From NCBI RefSeq assembly GCF_900105985.1, contig NZ_FNUB01000005.1, forward strand, positions 3,100,001 to 3,164,000: 64,000 nucleotides of DNA. The letters run 5' to 3'. The notes beneath the pieces are model-generated. The model saw nothing but the letters and a program-made list of their open reading frames with translations, made no database searches and had not been told where the DNA came from. Both the position numbers and the translations under genes were made by a program. This DNA comes from Tenacibaculum sp. MAR_2010_89 (GTDB taxonomy: Bacteria > Bacteroidota > Bacteroidia > Flavobacteriales > Flavobacteriaceae). This document shows positions 1-8,413 of the stretch, piece after piece; positions within the stretch are counted from its first letter, which is position 1, and the number at the start of each line of letters is the position of its first letter.

Positions 1-428
1 GCTTTTAATGTATCTGCACTTGTTGCTTTTTTAGGTAATCTAACTAATATATGACTTGCTTTTACTTCATTTTTAATTCGTGAGTAAGCCTCTTTTACCA
101 TTTTATTAATTGACTCTTGATCTTGTAAATAAGGAGCAATCAATTGTTTTTTATACCCTTCTAATTCTCTCTTATAAGCTCTTACAGTATCTAAACCTAA
201 TGAATACGCCTCATTTACTTTTAACTTATAATTTATATATAAATCAAGATATTTATCAATATTTTTAGAATCTTCATCAACAACAAGTCCCAAGTTTTTT
301 TCATAAACCCTTTTAAACTCTGAAACTGATACAGGTTTTTTATTAACACTAAACAATTCTTTTTTACTTTGTGCAACAATTGTTAAACAACAAAATAAAA
401 TAGCTATACTTAAAACTTGTTTTTTCAT
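1..428 (-). CDS. Parvulin-type peptidyl-prolyl isomerase, N-terminal part (cut by window edge)
   Basis: The reading frame runs off the left edge; 142 codons are present. It starts at the ATG whose complement is at 426-428. Residues 1-20 form a signal peptide ending in VAQ, so the protein is exported. A helical region follows (about 25-120) that in this family is the SurA-like chaperone arm, and at residues 124-129 comes ASHILV, the typical opening of a parvulin (rotamase) domain. Family knowledge: such proteins isomerise prolyl bonds and help fold outer-membrane proteins in the periplasm. The catalytic part is outside the window, so the assignment rests on the N-terminal architecture and the ASHILV motif. 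It lies just downstream of the DUF493 gene on the same strand and may be cotranscribed with it. Confidence 0.75.
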   Translation of the reverse strand, partial: MKKQVLSIAILFCCLTIVAQSKKELFSVNKKPVSVSEFKRVYEKNLGLVVDEDSKNIDKYLDLYINYKLKVNEAYSLGLDTVRAYKRELEGYKKQLIAPYLQDQESINKMVKEAYSRIKNEVKASHILVRLPKKATSADTLK

Positions 429-438
429 AAATTGCTTT

Positions 439-720
439 TTATAAAGAAATAATACCTTTTATTAATTCTGCTTTTTTATAATACGAAATTACTTCATCAG
501 AACTTTTAACCGTTAAATGTATAGAAACACTAACATATTTACCTGTTCTTGAATTTTTTGTACTTATTACTGCTCCCCCACTATTAAATAAACTTTGTAC
601 TTCATCTACTTGTTTACCGTCTGTAGGAACGATAAATTTATATAAATATTTTGTAGGAAAACTACTTGTATCCTCTAATTGTGATTTTAATTTACTGTAA
701 AACGCTTCTCTATCTGACAT
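439..720 (-). CDS. DUF493 family protein
   Basis: A protein of 93 residues when started at the ATG preceding SDREAFY; an upstream ATG at 738 adds six poorly fitting residues, so the shorter start is preferred. The core KFIVPTD followed by a segment with FNSGG and later KYVSVSIHLTV matches the DUF493/YbeD fold, a small alpha/beta domain resembling ACT-like regulatory domains. The biochemical role in Bacteroidetes is not established. No signal peptide is visible, so it is cytoplasmic. It is 10 bp upstream of the parvulin gene on the same strand and divergent from the ATPase-recQ-fmt operon. Confidence 0.7.
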   Translation of the reverse strand: MSDREAFYSKLKSQLEDTSSFPTKYLYKFIVPTDGKQVDEVQSLFNSGGAVISTKNSRTGKYVSVSIHLTVKSSDEVISYYKKAELIKGIISL

Positions 721-815
721 AATTATTTCATTTATCATATTTTTTATCAGAAAAAATATTTAAACTGATAAAGCACAAAATTACACTATTTATTAAATTT
801 ATAAATTGAAACTTT

Positions 816-823
816 TATTTTTG
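816..823 (+). promoter_or_regulatory. Bacteroidetes -7 box for the 828 operon
   Basis: TATTTTTG fits the Bacteroidetes -7 consensus TAnnTTTG. The G is only four bases before the ATG at 828, so the transcript is predicted to begin at or next to the start codon (leaderless). No convincing -33 TTTG is seen 19-21 bp upstream. Confidence 0.5.
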
Positions 824-827
824 CACG

Positions 828-1370
828 ATGCAACAAAAAATAGTTCTAATTGGTGGACCTGGTACAGGGAAGTCATCTATCTTAAAAGAGTTTATTAAAA
901 GAGGTTACGAATGTATGCCTGAAATTTCAAGAGAAGTTACCTTAACCGCTCAAAAAGAAGGAATTGACCAACTTTTTCTTGACCAACCTTTACTTTTTAG
1001 CCAGATGCTTCTTGAAGGAAGAGAGAAACAATATTTAGATGCTACTCAATCTGAAAAAGAAATTATATTTTTTGATAGAGGAGTTCCAGATGTTCATGCT
1101 TATATGAATTATTTAGGTACTGATTACCCTGATACTTATATTAAAAAAAGTAATCAGTGCACTTACGACAAAGTTTTTATGTTAGCTCCGTGGGAAGAAA
1201 TTTACAAATCTGACAACGAACGGTATGAAACTTTTGAACAAGCTGTAAAAATAGATCGTTACTTAAGAGAAACTTACGAAGAAGTTGGATATACTATAAT
1301 TGATGTTCCTTTTGGCTCAGTAAAAGAACGTTGTGATTTTATTTTACACTCGTTGAAAAACGATGTCTAG
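828..1370 (+). CDS. AAA-family ATPase (AAA_28-like), nucleotide kinase-like
   Basis: A 180-residue cytoplasmic P-loop protein. The Walker A motif GGPGTGKSS is at residues 9-17 and a Walker B-like strand IIFFDRGVPD follows at about residue 80. The family (AAA_28, P-loop NTPases related to small-molecule kinases) binds ATP, but its substrate is not known and I do not assign one. It is the first gene of a tight operon: its stop overlaps the recQ start by 8 bp, and recQ in turn overlaps fmt. The start fits a TAnnTTTG box immediately upstream. The lid region with two tyrosine-rich segments suggests a kinase-like rather than a mechanical ATPase; that is inference. Confidence 0.75.
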   Translation: MQQKIVLIGGPGTGKSSILKEFIKRGYECMPEISREVTLTAQKEGIDQLFLDQPLLFSQMLLEGREKQYLDATQSEKEIIFFDRGVPDVHAYMNYLGTDYPDTYIKKSNQCTYDKVFMLAPWEEIYKSDNERYETFEQAVKIDRYLRETYEEVGYTIIDVPFGSVKERCDFILHSLKNDV

Positions 1371-3255
1371 CAAAGCTTTACATATACTTAATCAATATTG
1401 GGGGTATACTTCTTTTAGACATCCACAAGAAGAAATTATAAACGCAGTTTTAAATTATAAAGATACAATTGCTTTATTACCAACAGGAGGAGGAAAATCT
1501 ATTTGCTTTCAAATTCCGGCACTAATAAACGAAGGTGTTTGCATTGTGATTTCTCCATTACTTGCTCTTATACAAGATCAAGTTGAAAGCTTAACAAAAA
1601 GAGGTATTAAAGCTACTACAATCCCTTCTGGTAGTTCTCAAGACGAAATAATTACATTGTTTGATAATATTCGTTTTGGAAATTACAAGTTTCTATATTT
1701 ATCGCCCGAACGTTTACAATCTAGGTTTATTCAAGAAAAAATTAAACAATTAACAGTTAATTTAATTGCTATTGACGAGGCGCATTGTATTTCTGAATGG
1801 GGTCATGATTTCCGTCCTTCATATACTAACATTTCTATTTTAAGAGAGCTACACTCTAATATTAACATTATAGCTTTAACAGCATCTGCTACTAATAAAG
1901 TAATAGATGATATTAAATCTTACCTTGAATTAAAGTCTAGTAATCTTTTTAAAAAATCTTTTAACAGACAAAATTTAGCATATCAAATTTTTAACACAGA
2001 AGATAAGCTATATAAAATCACTCAAATATTCACTAAAATAAAAGCACCGGCTATTGTATATGTTTCTTCTAGAAATAGAACTAAAGAAATTAGTGCTTAT
2101 TTAAATGCTAAGGGGTTTAAAAGTAGTTTTTATCACGGAGGACTTTCTGCTCTTGAGAAACAAATCTCTTTTGATAATTGGATGTCAGAATCAACTCCCA
2201 TAATGGTAGCTACAAATGCGTTTGGCATGGGAATAGATAAATCTAATGTACGTGTAGTTATTCATTTAAATCTACCTTCATCATTAGAAAACTATATTCA
2301 AGAAGCAGGTAGAGGTGGACGAGATGGTAAAAAAGCCTTTTCAGTTATATTAACTAATAAAAGTGATGTTAATTCGTTAAAAGAACTTCAACAAAAGCAG
2401 TACCCAACTATAAACGAAATTAAAATTATTCATAAAAAACTATATCAACATTTTCAAATATCAAAAGGAGAGCATATTGAATCTTCATTTGACTTTGATT
2501 TTTTAGCTTTTTCTAATAAATATAACTTCATCCCCAACAAAGTTTCTAATGCTCTTCAACTATTAAATAATAATGGAGTTATAACACTCAACTCAAGCTT
2601 TAAGCAAAAATCCACCATTCAGTTTATTGCTTCTAGTAAACAAATTATTAATTATTCAAAACATAATTCAACTACTAAAACGTTTATTCAAGCTTTATTA
2701 AGAATTTATGGAGGTGTATTTGAACAACCTGTTAAAATAAATGAGTTTTACATTGCAAAAAAAGCTAGTATTACCTCTACAAAAGTTGTACAGCTTTTAG
2801 ATGACTTAGTAGAAAAGGGATACTTAGAATATAAAAAGTCTACTAAAAACACTGAATTATTTTTTTTACTTCCAAGAGAAGATGATTATATTATTAATCG
2901 TATTTCAAAAAACATAAAAGCGTTTTACAAACAAAAAAAACAAAAGGTTAACGATATTACTTTTTTTGTTGAAAATAACACGGTTTGCAGAAGCATTCAG
3001 TTATTAAATTACTTTGATGAAGAAACTACTAAAAAATGTGGTATTTGTGACGTTTGTTTAAGGGATAAAAAAGGAATTAAAAATAATATAGAAATTCTTA
3101 TACTTAACATAATAAAAGAACACAAAGAATTATCCTCTAAAGAAATCTGTACCTTAGTAAAAGTAAAAGAAGGAGACATTTTAATACATTTGCGAAAATT
3201 ACTAGCCAATGAAATAATTGGTATTACAAACTACAATAAATATTTTATAAAATAA
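1363..3255 (+). CDS. recQ: RecQ-family ATP-dependent DNA helicase
   Basis: A 630-residue superfamily 2 helicase that unwinds DNA 3'->5' in recombination and repair. Visible motifs in order: aromatic/Q region FRHPQEEII (about 19-27), Walker A LLPTGGGKS (about 38-46), DEAH box within IAIDEAHCISEWGHDF (about 135-150), motif III ALTASA, motif V ATNAFGMGIDKSNVR, and motif VI QEAGRGGRDG. Two cysteine pairs in CGICDVCL near residue 560, with an earlier cysteine, form the zinc-binding RQC region. A winged-helix segment ends the protein; no clear HRDC domain is present, as in many Bacteroidetes short RecQ paralogues. The start overlaps the preceding ATPase gene, and the stop overlaps the fmt start in TAATG. 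Confidence 0.95.
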   Translation: MSSKALHILNQYWGYTSFRHPQEEIINAVLNYKDTIALLPTGGGKSICFQIPALINEGVCIVISPLLALIQDQVESLTKRGIKATTIPSGSSQDEIITLFDNIRFGNYKFLYLSPERLQSRFIQEKIKQLTVNLIAIDEAHCISEWGHDFRPSYTNISILRELHSNINIIALTASATNKVIDDIKSYLELKSSNLFKKSFNRQNLAYQIFNTEDKLYKITQIFTKIKAPAIVYVSSRNRTKEISAYLNAKGFKSSFYHGGLSALEKQISFDNWMSESTPIMVATNAFGMGIDKSNVRVVIHLNLPSSLENYIQEAGRGGRDGKKAFSVILTNKSDVNSLKELQQKQYPTINEIKIIHKKLYQHFQISKGEHIESSFDFDFLAFSNKYNFIPNKVSNALQLLNNNGVITLNSSFKQKSTIQFIASSKQIINYSKHNSTTKTFIQALLRIYGGVFEQPVKINEFYIAKKASITSTKVVQLLDDLVEKGYLEYKKSTKNTELFFLLPREDDYIINRISKNIKAFYKQKKQKVNDITFFVENNTVCRSIQLLNYFDEETTKKCGICDVCLRDKKGIKNNIEILILNIIKEHKELSSKEICTLVKVKEGDILIHLRKLLANEIIGITNYNKYFIK

Positions 3256-4199
3256 TGAGAGATTTACGTATCGTTTTTATGGGAACTCCTGATTTTGCTG
3301 TAACTATACTAGAACACTTAGTTACTAACAATTATACTATTGCAGGAGTTATAACTGCAGTTGACAAACCAGCTGGTCGTGGTAGAAAATTAAATCAATC
3401 TGCAGTAAAAAAATACGCGCTATCTCAAAACTTACCAGTTCTACAACCTAAAAACCTAAAAAGTGAAGAATTTCAAGCCGATCTAAAAGATTTAAATGCA
3501 AATTTACAAATTGTAGTAGCTTTTAGAATGTTACCAAAATCTGTTTGGGCAATGCCTAAGTATGGTACATTTAACTTACACGCATCACTATTACCAGAAT
3601 ATAGAGGTGCTGCTCCAATTAATTGGGCTATAATGAATGGTGAATCTAAAACTGGAGTTACCACTTTCTTTATTGATGATAAAATTGATACTGGTGAAAT
3701 TATACTTCAAAATGAAACTTCTATAAGAGAAGATGAAACAGTAGGTGAATTGCATGATAAATTAATGCATTTAGGTGCTAATTTAGTTAAAGAAACTGTT
3801 GACTTAATTGCAAAAGGTGATGTTAAAACAACTAAACAACCTGAATTAGAGGAAAAGTCAGCATACAAACTATACCCTCATAACTGTAAAATAGATTGGT
3901 CTAAATCATTAAATGATATATATAACCACATAAGAGGACTAAACCCATACCCTGCTGCCTGGACAACAATTAATAATAATGAAGAAGAAATTACAGCTAA
4001 AATTTATTCCGTTTCCAAAGAATTTTTGTCGCATGATTATAATAATGGAAAAATAATCACAACAAAATCAACATTAAAAATTGCAGTTAAAGATGGTTTT
4101 TTAATAATAAATGAAATTAAGCTTTCAGGAAAAAAACTAATGGACTCAAGAAGTTTGCTAAATGGTTATCAATTTTCTAACGAAGCAATAGCCCTGTAG
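3255..4199 (+). CDS. fmt: Methionyl-tRNA formyltransferase
   Basis: A 314-residue enzyme, normal for the family. It formylates Met-tRNA(fMet) from 10-formyltetrahydrofolate for translation initiation. The N-terminal RIVFMGTPDFAV (residues 5-16) and the signature NLHASLLPEYRGAAPI at about 108-123 hold the catalytic Asn-His pair; the catalytic Asp lies in the downstream DDKIDTGEI segment. The C-terminal tRNA-binding OB domain begins near residue 205 (KLYPHNCKIDW). It is the third gene of the ATPase-recQ-fmt operon, overlapping recQ by one base. The downstream GGGT...ACCC element at about 4245-4270 with a T-run may be a weak terminator. Confidence 0.96.
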   Translation: MRDLRIVFMGTPDFAVTILEHLVTNNYTIAGVITAVDKPAGRGRKLNQSAVKKYALSQNLPVLQPKNLKSEEFQADLKDLNANLQIVVAFRMLPKSVWAMPKYGTFNLHASLLPEYRGAAPINWAIMNGESKTGVTTFFIDDKIDTGEIILQNETSIREDETVGELHDKLMHLGANLVKETVDLIAKGDVKTTKQPELEEKSAYKLYPHNCKIDWSKSLNDIYNHIRGLNPYPAAWTTINNNEEEITAKIYSVSKEFLSHDYNNGKIITTKSTLKIAVKDGFLIINEIKLSGKKLMDSRSLLNGYQFSNEAIAL

Positions 4200-4303
4200 C
4201 CCTTTACTTATAAGGTAATTACAGTTTTCAACAAATAAACAAGTAGGGTTATTAACAATTAGACCCTTTTTATTAACAAAACACCTTTTTTTTTGCATCA
4301 AAT

Positions 4304-4334
4304 GTTGCACAATACCGCATTCCGTCTATATTTG
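4304..4334 (+). promoter_or_regulatory. Promoter of the HU gene
   Basis: A near -33 element GTTG (4304-4307) is separated by exactly 19 bp from TATATTTG (4327-4334), which matches the Bacteroidetes -7 consensus TAnnTTTG. This is one of the best promoter matches in the window, as expected for an abundant protein. It predicts a leader of about 45-50 nt before the ATG at 4387. Confidence 0.65.
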
Positions 4335-4386
4335 TTGAGCTTATTAAGCAAAAAACATTAATTAATTTTTAAAATCCATTTAAATT

Positions 4387-4659
4387 ATGAACAAATCAGA
4401 TTTAATCGATGCTATGGCTGCTGACGCAGGAATTTCAAAAGCTGCTGCTAAAGCTGCATTAGATTCTTTAACTTCTAACGTAACTAAATCTTTGAAATCA
4501 GGAAATAAAGTTGCTTTAGTTGGATGGGGAACTTGGTCTGTATCTGAAAGAGCTGCTAGAACAGGAAGAAACCCTCAAACTGGTAAAGAAATTCAAATCG
4601 CTGCTAAAAACGTTGTTAAGTTTAAAGCAGGTGCTGGTTTAAGCGACTCAGTGAACTAA
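4387..4659 (+). CDS. HU/IHF-family DNA-binding protein
   Basis: A 90-residue histone-like protein that bends and compacts DNA as a dimer. The N-terminal [17 protein letters not shown] helix-turn, the alanine-rich second helix ([10 protein letters not shown]) and the beta-arm signature [20 protein letters not shown] are classic HU; the RNPQTG arm tip with its intercalating proline is intact. It is a single-gene unit with a strong promoter upstream and a perfect hairpin terminator downstream, and its codon use is richer in preferred codons (GCT, GGT, AAA) than its neighbours, which fits high expression. Confidence 0.96.
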   Translation: MNKSDLIDAMAADAGISKAAAKAALDSLTSNVTKSLKSGNKVALVGWGTWSVSERAARTGRNPQTGKEIQIAAKNVVKFKAGAGLSDSVN

Positions 4660-4685
4660 GATTTTTAAAAAATCATATCTATATA

Positions 4686-4719
4686 ACAGTATTTAGGCAA
4701 CTAAATACTGTTTTTTTTT
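4686..4719 (+). terminator. Rho-independent terminator after the HU gene
   Basis: An 11-bp perfect stem ACAGTATTTAG / CTAAATACTGT with a GCAA tetraloop (4697-4700) is followed by nine T. It lies 27 bp after the HU stop codon. Confidence 0.9.
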
Positions 4720-4780
4720 ATAATGTGTCACGTTTTAAAAAAGACACTGTCTTTAAAATATAAACATTAAAACAACACTT

Positions 4781-5557
4781 ATGAAAAATATACTTACAAT
4801 CATAGCCGTTTTATTTTCTACTACATTCATTTTTAGTCAAAAAACAGTCAATGCTTCAGATATAATGAGAGATATAAAAAATGGTAAGACCATTGAATAC
4901 TCTAACACTATTATTAAAGGTGAATTAGATTTTACTTTTATGGATAAAGCTTTACCTAAATTACCTAAAAGACGTAAATGGTGGAATAATGGAGGCTCAA
5001 ATACTATAGAAAAACAAATTAGTAATAAAATTGTTTTTAAAAACTGTACTTTCAAAGATGATGTACTAGCATACATTCCTCATGAAGATAGTGGTTATAC
5101 ATTCATCGCTAATTTTGAAAGTATTACTGTTTTTAAGAATTGTAATTTTGAGCAAAAGGCAATGTTTAAATACTCTGATTTTGAAAGAGATGCAGATTTC
5201 TCTGGCTCTAAATTTAATAGTGATACAACTTTTAAGTATGCTAAATTTGACAGAGGTATCTCATTCAAAAACACCTATTTTGATGAACCAGCTACCTTTA
5301 AATATTCTGATTTCAATGAATTTGTAAGTTTTGAAAACTCTGTTTTTAATGAAACCGCAACTTTTAAATATACAGAATTTAATGATGGGGTTTCTTTTAA
5401 TAATGTGAAATTTAAAGAAGATTTAAACCTTAAATACACTAAAGTTACTGGAGAATTTGATATAACAAATATGGAAGTTTCCTATGATATAAACTCTAAA
5501 TACACCGATATAAACGGAAAAAGTTTCAGTAAATACTTATTGAAAAGTAGACAATAA
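4781..5557 (+). CDS. Exported pentapeptide-repeat protein
   Basis: A 258-residue protein with a signal peptide ending in FIFSQ near residue 20, hence periplasmic or surface exposed. From about residue 105 to 235 it carries regular repeats of the A(D/N)FxxxxF type in double-period units, for example ATFKYSDFNEFVSFENSVF, recurring about every 20 residues with FKY at the same phase each time. This is the quadrilateral beta-helix seen in pentapeptide-repeat proteins; the charge is mainly acidic with periodic Lys. No catalytic motif is present and I do not assign a function. It is a monocistron ending at a bidirectional terminator shared with the convergent methyltransferase gene. Confidence 0.8.
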   Translation: MKNILTIIAVLFSTTFIFSQKTVNASDIMRDIKNGKTIEYSNTIIKGELDFTFMDKALPKLPKRRKWWNNGGSNTIEKQISNKIVFKNCTFKDDVLAYIPHEDSGYTFIANFESITVFKNCNFEQKAMFKYSDFERDADFSGSKFNSDTTFKYAKFDRGISFKNTYFDEPATFKYSDFNEFVSFENSVFNETATFKYTEFNDGVSFNNVKFKEDLNLKYTKVTGEFDITNMEVSYDINSKYTDINGKSFSKYLLKSRQ

Positions 5558-5572
5558 ATTCTGTAACAATAA

Positions 5573-5611
5573 CAAAAAAAAGCTGTTGTAAATTTACAAC
5601 AGCTTTTTTTT
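5573..5611. terminator. Bidirectional hairpin terminator
   Basis: Inverted repeat AGCTGTTGTAAA / TTTACAACAGCT flanked by A-run and T-run (5573-5611). The A-run on one side and T-run on the other let it serve both the pentapeptide-repeat gene and the convergent methyltransferase gene. Confidence 0.9.
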
Positions 5612-5615
5612 GTTA

Positions 5616-6791
5616 TTATTCCTCTTCATACGAGGTATTCTTTTTTGCTTTTTTACTTCCTTCGTATAATTCGTATTTTACAAAACGACAATCTAAATCT
5701 GCATTTTTAAGAGGCACTCGTTTTGACGTTCTTAAACCAACATGTTTTAATGCTTGTATATCTGAGGTTATTAACCAAGCAGTAGAATTACCATAATTAT
5801 GCTTTAAAGTATCCCCTATCTTCCCATAAAACTCTTCTACATCAATATTTAATCGCTCTCCATAAGGTGGATTAAATAAAATGGTAGTTTTACCAAACAC
5901 TTCTTTTTTAGAGTTAAAGAAATTTACATGATGCACCCCTATAAATTCATCTAAGTTAGCATTAATTATATTTTGTTCAGCTTTTCTTACAGCAGACGGA
6001 GCCTTATCAAAGCCCATAATTTTAAAGTGTGAACTTCTTATTTTCTTTAATAATGAATCTTGAATTACAAAATACAAATCTTCATCGTAGTCTTTCCAAT
6101 TTTCAAAAGCAAAGTGCTTACGATTAATATTTGCAGGTATTTGATTAGCAATCATTGCTGCTTCAATCAAAATAGTTCCAGAACCACACATAGGATCAAT
6201 AAAATTCTCTTCACCTTTATATCCAGATAACAATACTAAACCAGCTGCTAAAACTTCATTAATCGGGGCAATATTAGTAGCACTCCTATACCCTCTTTTA
6301 TGCAAAGAATCTCCAGAAGAATCTAATGAAATTGTTAACCATTCTTTATGAATATGGATATGAATTTTTACATCTGGATATTTTAAGTCTACATTTGGGC
6401 GCTTTTTATACTTATGCATGAAATAATCAGCAATAGCATCTTTCGATTTTAAGCTAATATAATGTGAGTTAGTAGTAAAATTTCTAGAATTTACAACAGC
6501 TCCAATAGCAAAGGTTCCTTCTACATCTAAAAAGCGTTCCCATTTTATACGTTGTATAGCTTCATATAAATCTTCTTCATCAAAAATTTTACTCCTTTTT
6601 ATAGGTTTTAAAATCCTAATAGCTGTTCTTAAAGCAATATTTGCTTTATACATAAACCCTTTATCTCCTCTAAAAGAAACATTTCTTATTCCTTCTTTTA
6701 CTTCTTGAGCACCTAGTTTACGAAGTTCATCTGCTAAAACACCTTCTAAACCTGCCATAGTTATGGCTGTCATTTTAAAATCTTTCTCCAT
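5616..6791 (-). CDS. THUMP-domain class I SAM-dependent RNA methyltransferase (RlmL N-domain-like)
   Basis: A 391-residue protein. An N-terminal ferredoxin-like/THUMP RNA-binding part (about 1-160) is followed by a Rossmann methyltransferase. Motif I FIDPMCGSGTILIEAA (about 200-215) binds SAM and motif IV FNPPYGERL (about 308-316) is the N6/N2-methylating NPPY signature. It corresponds to the N-terminal half of E. coli RlmL, which makes m2G2445 in 23S rRNA; the RlmK half is absent, as usual outside gammaproteobacteria. The tail is lysine-rich. The substrate base is inferred from the family, not shown by the sequence. Confidence 0.88.
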   Translation of the reverse strand: MEKDFKMTAITMAGLEGVLADELRKLGAQEVKEGIRNVSFRGDKGFMYKANIALRTAIRILKPIKRSKIFDEEDLYEAIQRIKWERFLDVEGTFAIGAVVNSRNFTTNSHYISLKSKDAIADYFMHKYKKRPNVDLKYPDVKIHIHIHKEWLTISLDSSGDSLHKRGYRSATNIAPINEVLAAGLVLLSGYKGEENFIDPMCGSGTILIEAAMIANQIPANINRKHFAFENWKDYDEDLYFVIQDSLLKKIRSSHFKIMGFDKAPSAVRKAEQNIINANLDEFIGVHHVNFFNSKKEVFGKTTILFNPPYGERLNIDVEEFYGKIGDTLKHNYGNSTAWLITSDIQALKHVGLRTSKRVPLKNADLDCRFVKYELYEGSKKAKKNTSYEEE

Positions 6792-6881
6792 GTATACCTG
6801 TAAAATTTCGTTACAAAAGTACTGCTAATTTATCTACTTATGAATTTTTATTCTTTCATCTTATAAAACGTAAGATTTCAT

Positions 6882-6889
6882 TATTTTTG
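6882..6889 (+). promoter_or_regulatory. -7 box for the 6905 methyltransferase gene
   Basis: TATTTTTG matches TAnnTTTG. It covers the TTG at 6887 that would extend the reading frame upstream, so it argues for the ATG at 6905 as the true start, with a leader of about 10 nt. Confidence 0.55.
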
Positions 6890-6904
6890 CTGACTCTTAT
6901 TATT

Positions 6905-7633
6905 ATGGATACAAAAAAAGATTGGTTTACTTCGTGGTTTGATACACCTTACTATCATATTTTATATAAGCATAGAAATGATACTGATGCGCAATTTTTT
7001 ATGCGTAACATTACTTCTTTCTTAAAACTAAAGAAAAACAGCTCAATTGCTGATGTTCCTTGCGGTAAGGGAAGGCATTCTGTTTATCTAAATTCTTTAG
7101 GGTACAATGTTAGCGGTGGTGATTTAAGTACTAATAGTATTCAACATGCTAAAGAATTTGAAAATGATTCTTTAGAGTTTGAAGTATGGGATATGCGTAA
7201 ACCTATTGAGAATAAATACGACGCTATTTTTAACTTATTTACTAGTTTTGGATATTTTGAAGATGACAATGATGATATTTTAATTTTACAGAACTTCAAA
7301 AACGGGCTAAAAAAAGATGGTGTTTTAGTTGTAGATTTTTTAAATGTTGAAAAAGCAAAAGCTAATTTAATACCTGAAGAAGCAAAAACTATTGACGGAA
7401 TTAAATTTAATATAAAAAAAGAGATTAAAAATGGTTTTATTTTAAAGCATATTTCATTTTTTGCAGACAATGAGGAACATACCTATACTGAACAAGTAAA
7501 ACTTTTAACTTTAGAAAAAATGCACCATTATTTTGAAAGTGCTGGATTAAAAGTTAAGCATGTTTTTGGTAATTATGCTTTACAAGATTTTAACAAAGAA
7601 ACTTCTGACAGATTAATACTAATTGCTGAATGA
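6905..7633 (+). CDS. Class I SAM-dependent methyltransferase, substrate unknown
   Basis: A protein of 242 residues from the ATG at 6905. It opens with DWFTSWFDTPYYHILYKHR, typical of a Bacteroidetes methyltransferase family. Motif I is ADVPCGKGRHSVYL (about residues 50-63), where Cys replaces the first Gly of the usual DxGxGxG, followed by the acidic end of strand 2 in SGGDLS. No target-recognition domain is visible, which suggests a small-molecule or protein substrate. The stop overlaps the ZIP transporter start in ATGA, so the two are translationally coupled. Confidence 0.75.
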   Translation: MDTKKDWFTSWFDTPYYHILYKHRNDTDAQFFMRNITSFLKLKKNSSIADVPCGKGRHSVYLNSLGYNVSGGDLSTNSIQHAKEFENDSLEFEVWDMRKPIENKYDAIFNLFTSFGYFEDDNDDILILQNFKNGLKKDGVLVVDFLNVEKAKANLIPEEAKTIDGIKFNIKKEIKNGFILKHISFFADNEEHTYTEQVKLLTLEKMHHYFESAGLKVKHVFGNYALQDFNKETSDRLILIAE

Positions 7634-8316
7634 GTTATATTTTATTAATACTTTCTGTTTTATTAGGTTCTTTAATTGTTTTATTTATAAAACCTAGCAA
7701 CACCTTTGTAAGGTTATTACTTGCTTTTAGTGGTGCCTATTTACTATCTGTTACAGTTTTACATCTACTTCCTGAAGTATATACACAAAATACGAACATT
7801 AAATTAATTGGTATTCTTATTTTAGGAGGTATCTTAATACAATCTGTATTAGAATCATTTTCCAAAGGGGCTGAACATGGTCATGTTCACATACATTCTG
7901 ATAAAGAAAAATTCCCTTGGTTATTATTTATCAGTTTGTGTATTCATGCCTTTTCAGAAGGACTCCCTATTCATGACCATGAAGGTCATCAACATAATCT
8001 TTTATGGGCTATTTTTATTCATAAAATACCAATTGCTGTTGTTTTAACTACTTTTTTAATAAAAACTAAATACACTAAAAAAACAATGGTTCTTTTTTTA
8101 GGTTTGTTTGCATTAATGAGTCCGTTAGGTATTTTTATTTCAGAAAAAATTACTTTTTTCACAAAATACCACTCAGAAATTACTGCTTTTACCATTGGTA
8201 TATTTTTACACATTTCTACTATTATCCTATTTGAGGGTTCAGAAAACCATAAATTTAACTTACAAAAATTCACTGCTATTTTACTAGGAATCATACTTAC
8301 TATTATTACTGTATAA
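7630..8316 (+). CDS. ZIP-family divalent metal transporter
   Basis: A 228-residue inner-membrane protein with about seven or eight hydrophobic segments. The metal-site signatures of ZIP proteins are present: HAFSEGLPIH (histidine-rich TM4, about 112-121) and HKIPIAVVL (TM5, about 137-145). Histidine-rich loops GAEHGHVHIH and HDHEGHQHN are likely metal sensors or capture sites. The family imports Zn2+ (also Fe2+ or Mn2+) into the cytoplasm; the exact metal cannot be read from sequence. It is coupled to the preceding methyltransferase by a 4-bp overlap. Confidence 0.87.
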   Translation: MSYILLILSVLLGSLIVLFIKPSNTFVRLLLAFSGAYLLSVTVLHLLPEVYTQNTNIKLIGILILGGILIQSVLESFSKGAEHGHVHIHSDKEKFPWLLFISLCIHAFSEGLPIHDHEGHQHNLLWAIFIHKIPIAVVLTTFLIKTKYTKKTMVLFLGLFALMSPLGIFISEKITFFTKYHSEITAFTIGIFLHISTIILFEGSENHKFNLQKFTAILLGIILTIITV

Positions 8317-8413
8317 GATTTTTACTTATATTTAGGTAGTTTAAAGTACTTACTTGTAGGTAATTTTTTTATATCAAAAAAGTTGAACTTTGAAAGTAAA
8401 TAAAACTTATATT

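Noticed and set aside
4245..4270. Terminator after fmt
   Set aside because: The GGGT/ACCC stem is only about 4-5 bp with a long loop; too weak to list as a feature.
6887..6904. Extended start (TTG at 6887) for the methyltransferase at 6905
   Set aside because: The TTG lies inside the TATTTTTG -7 box and the added residues do not fit the family.
7141..7470. 109-codon open frame on the minus strand
   Set aside because: It is the antisense shadow of the methyltransferase gene, which has clear motifs; no promoter or family match.
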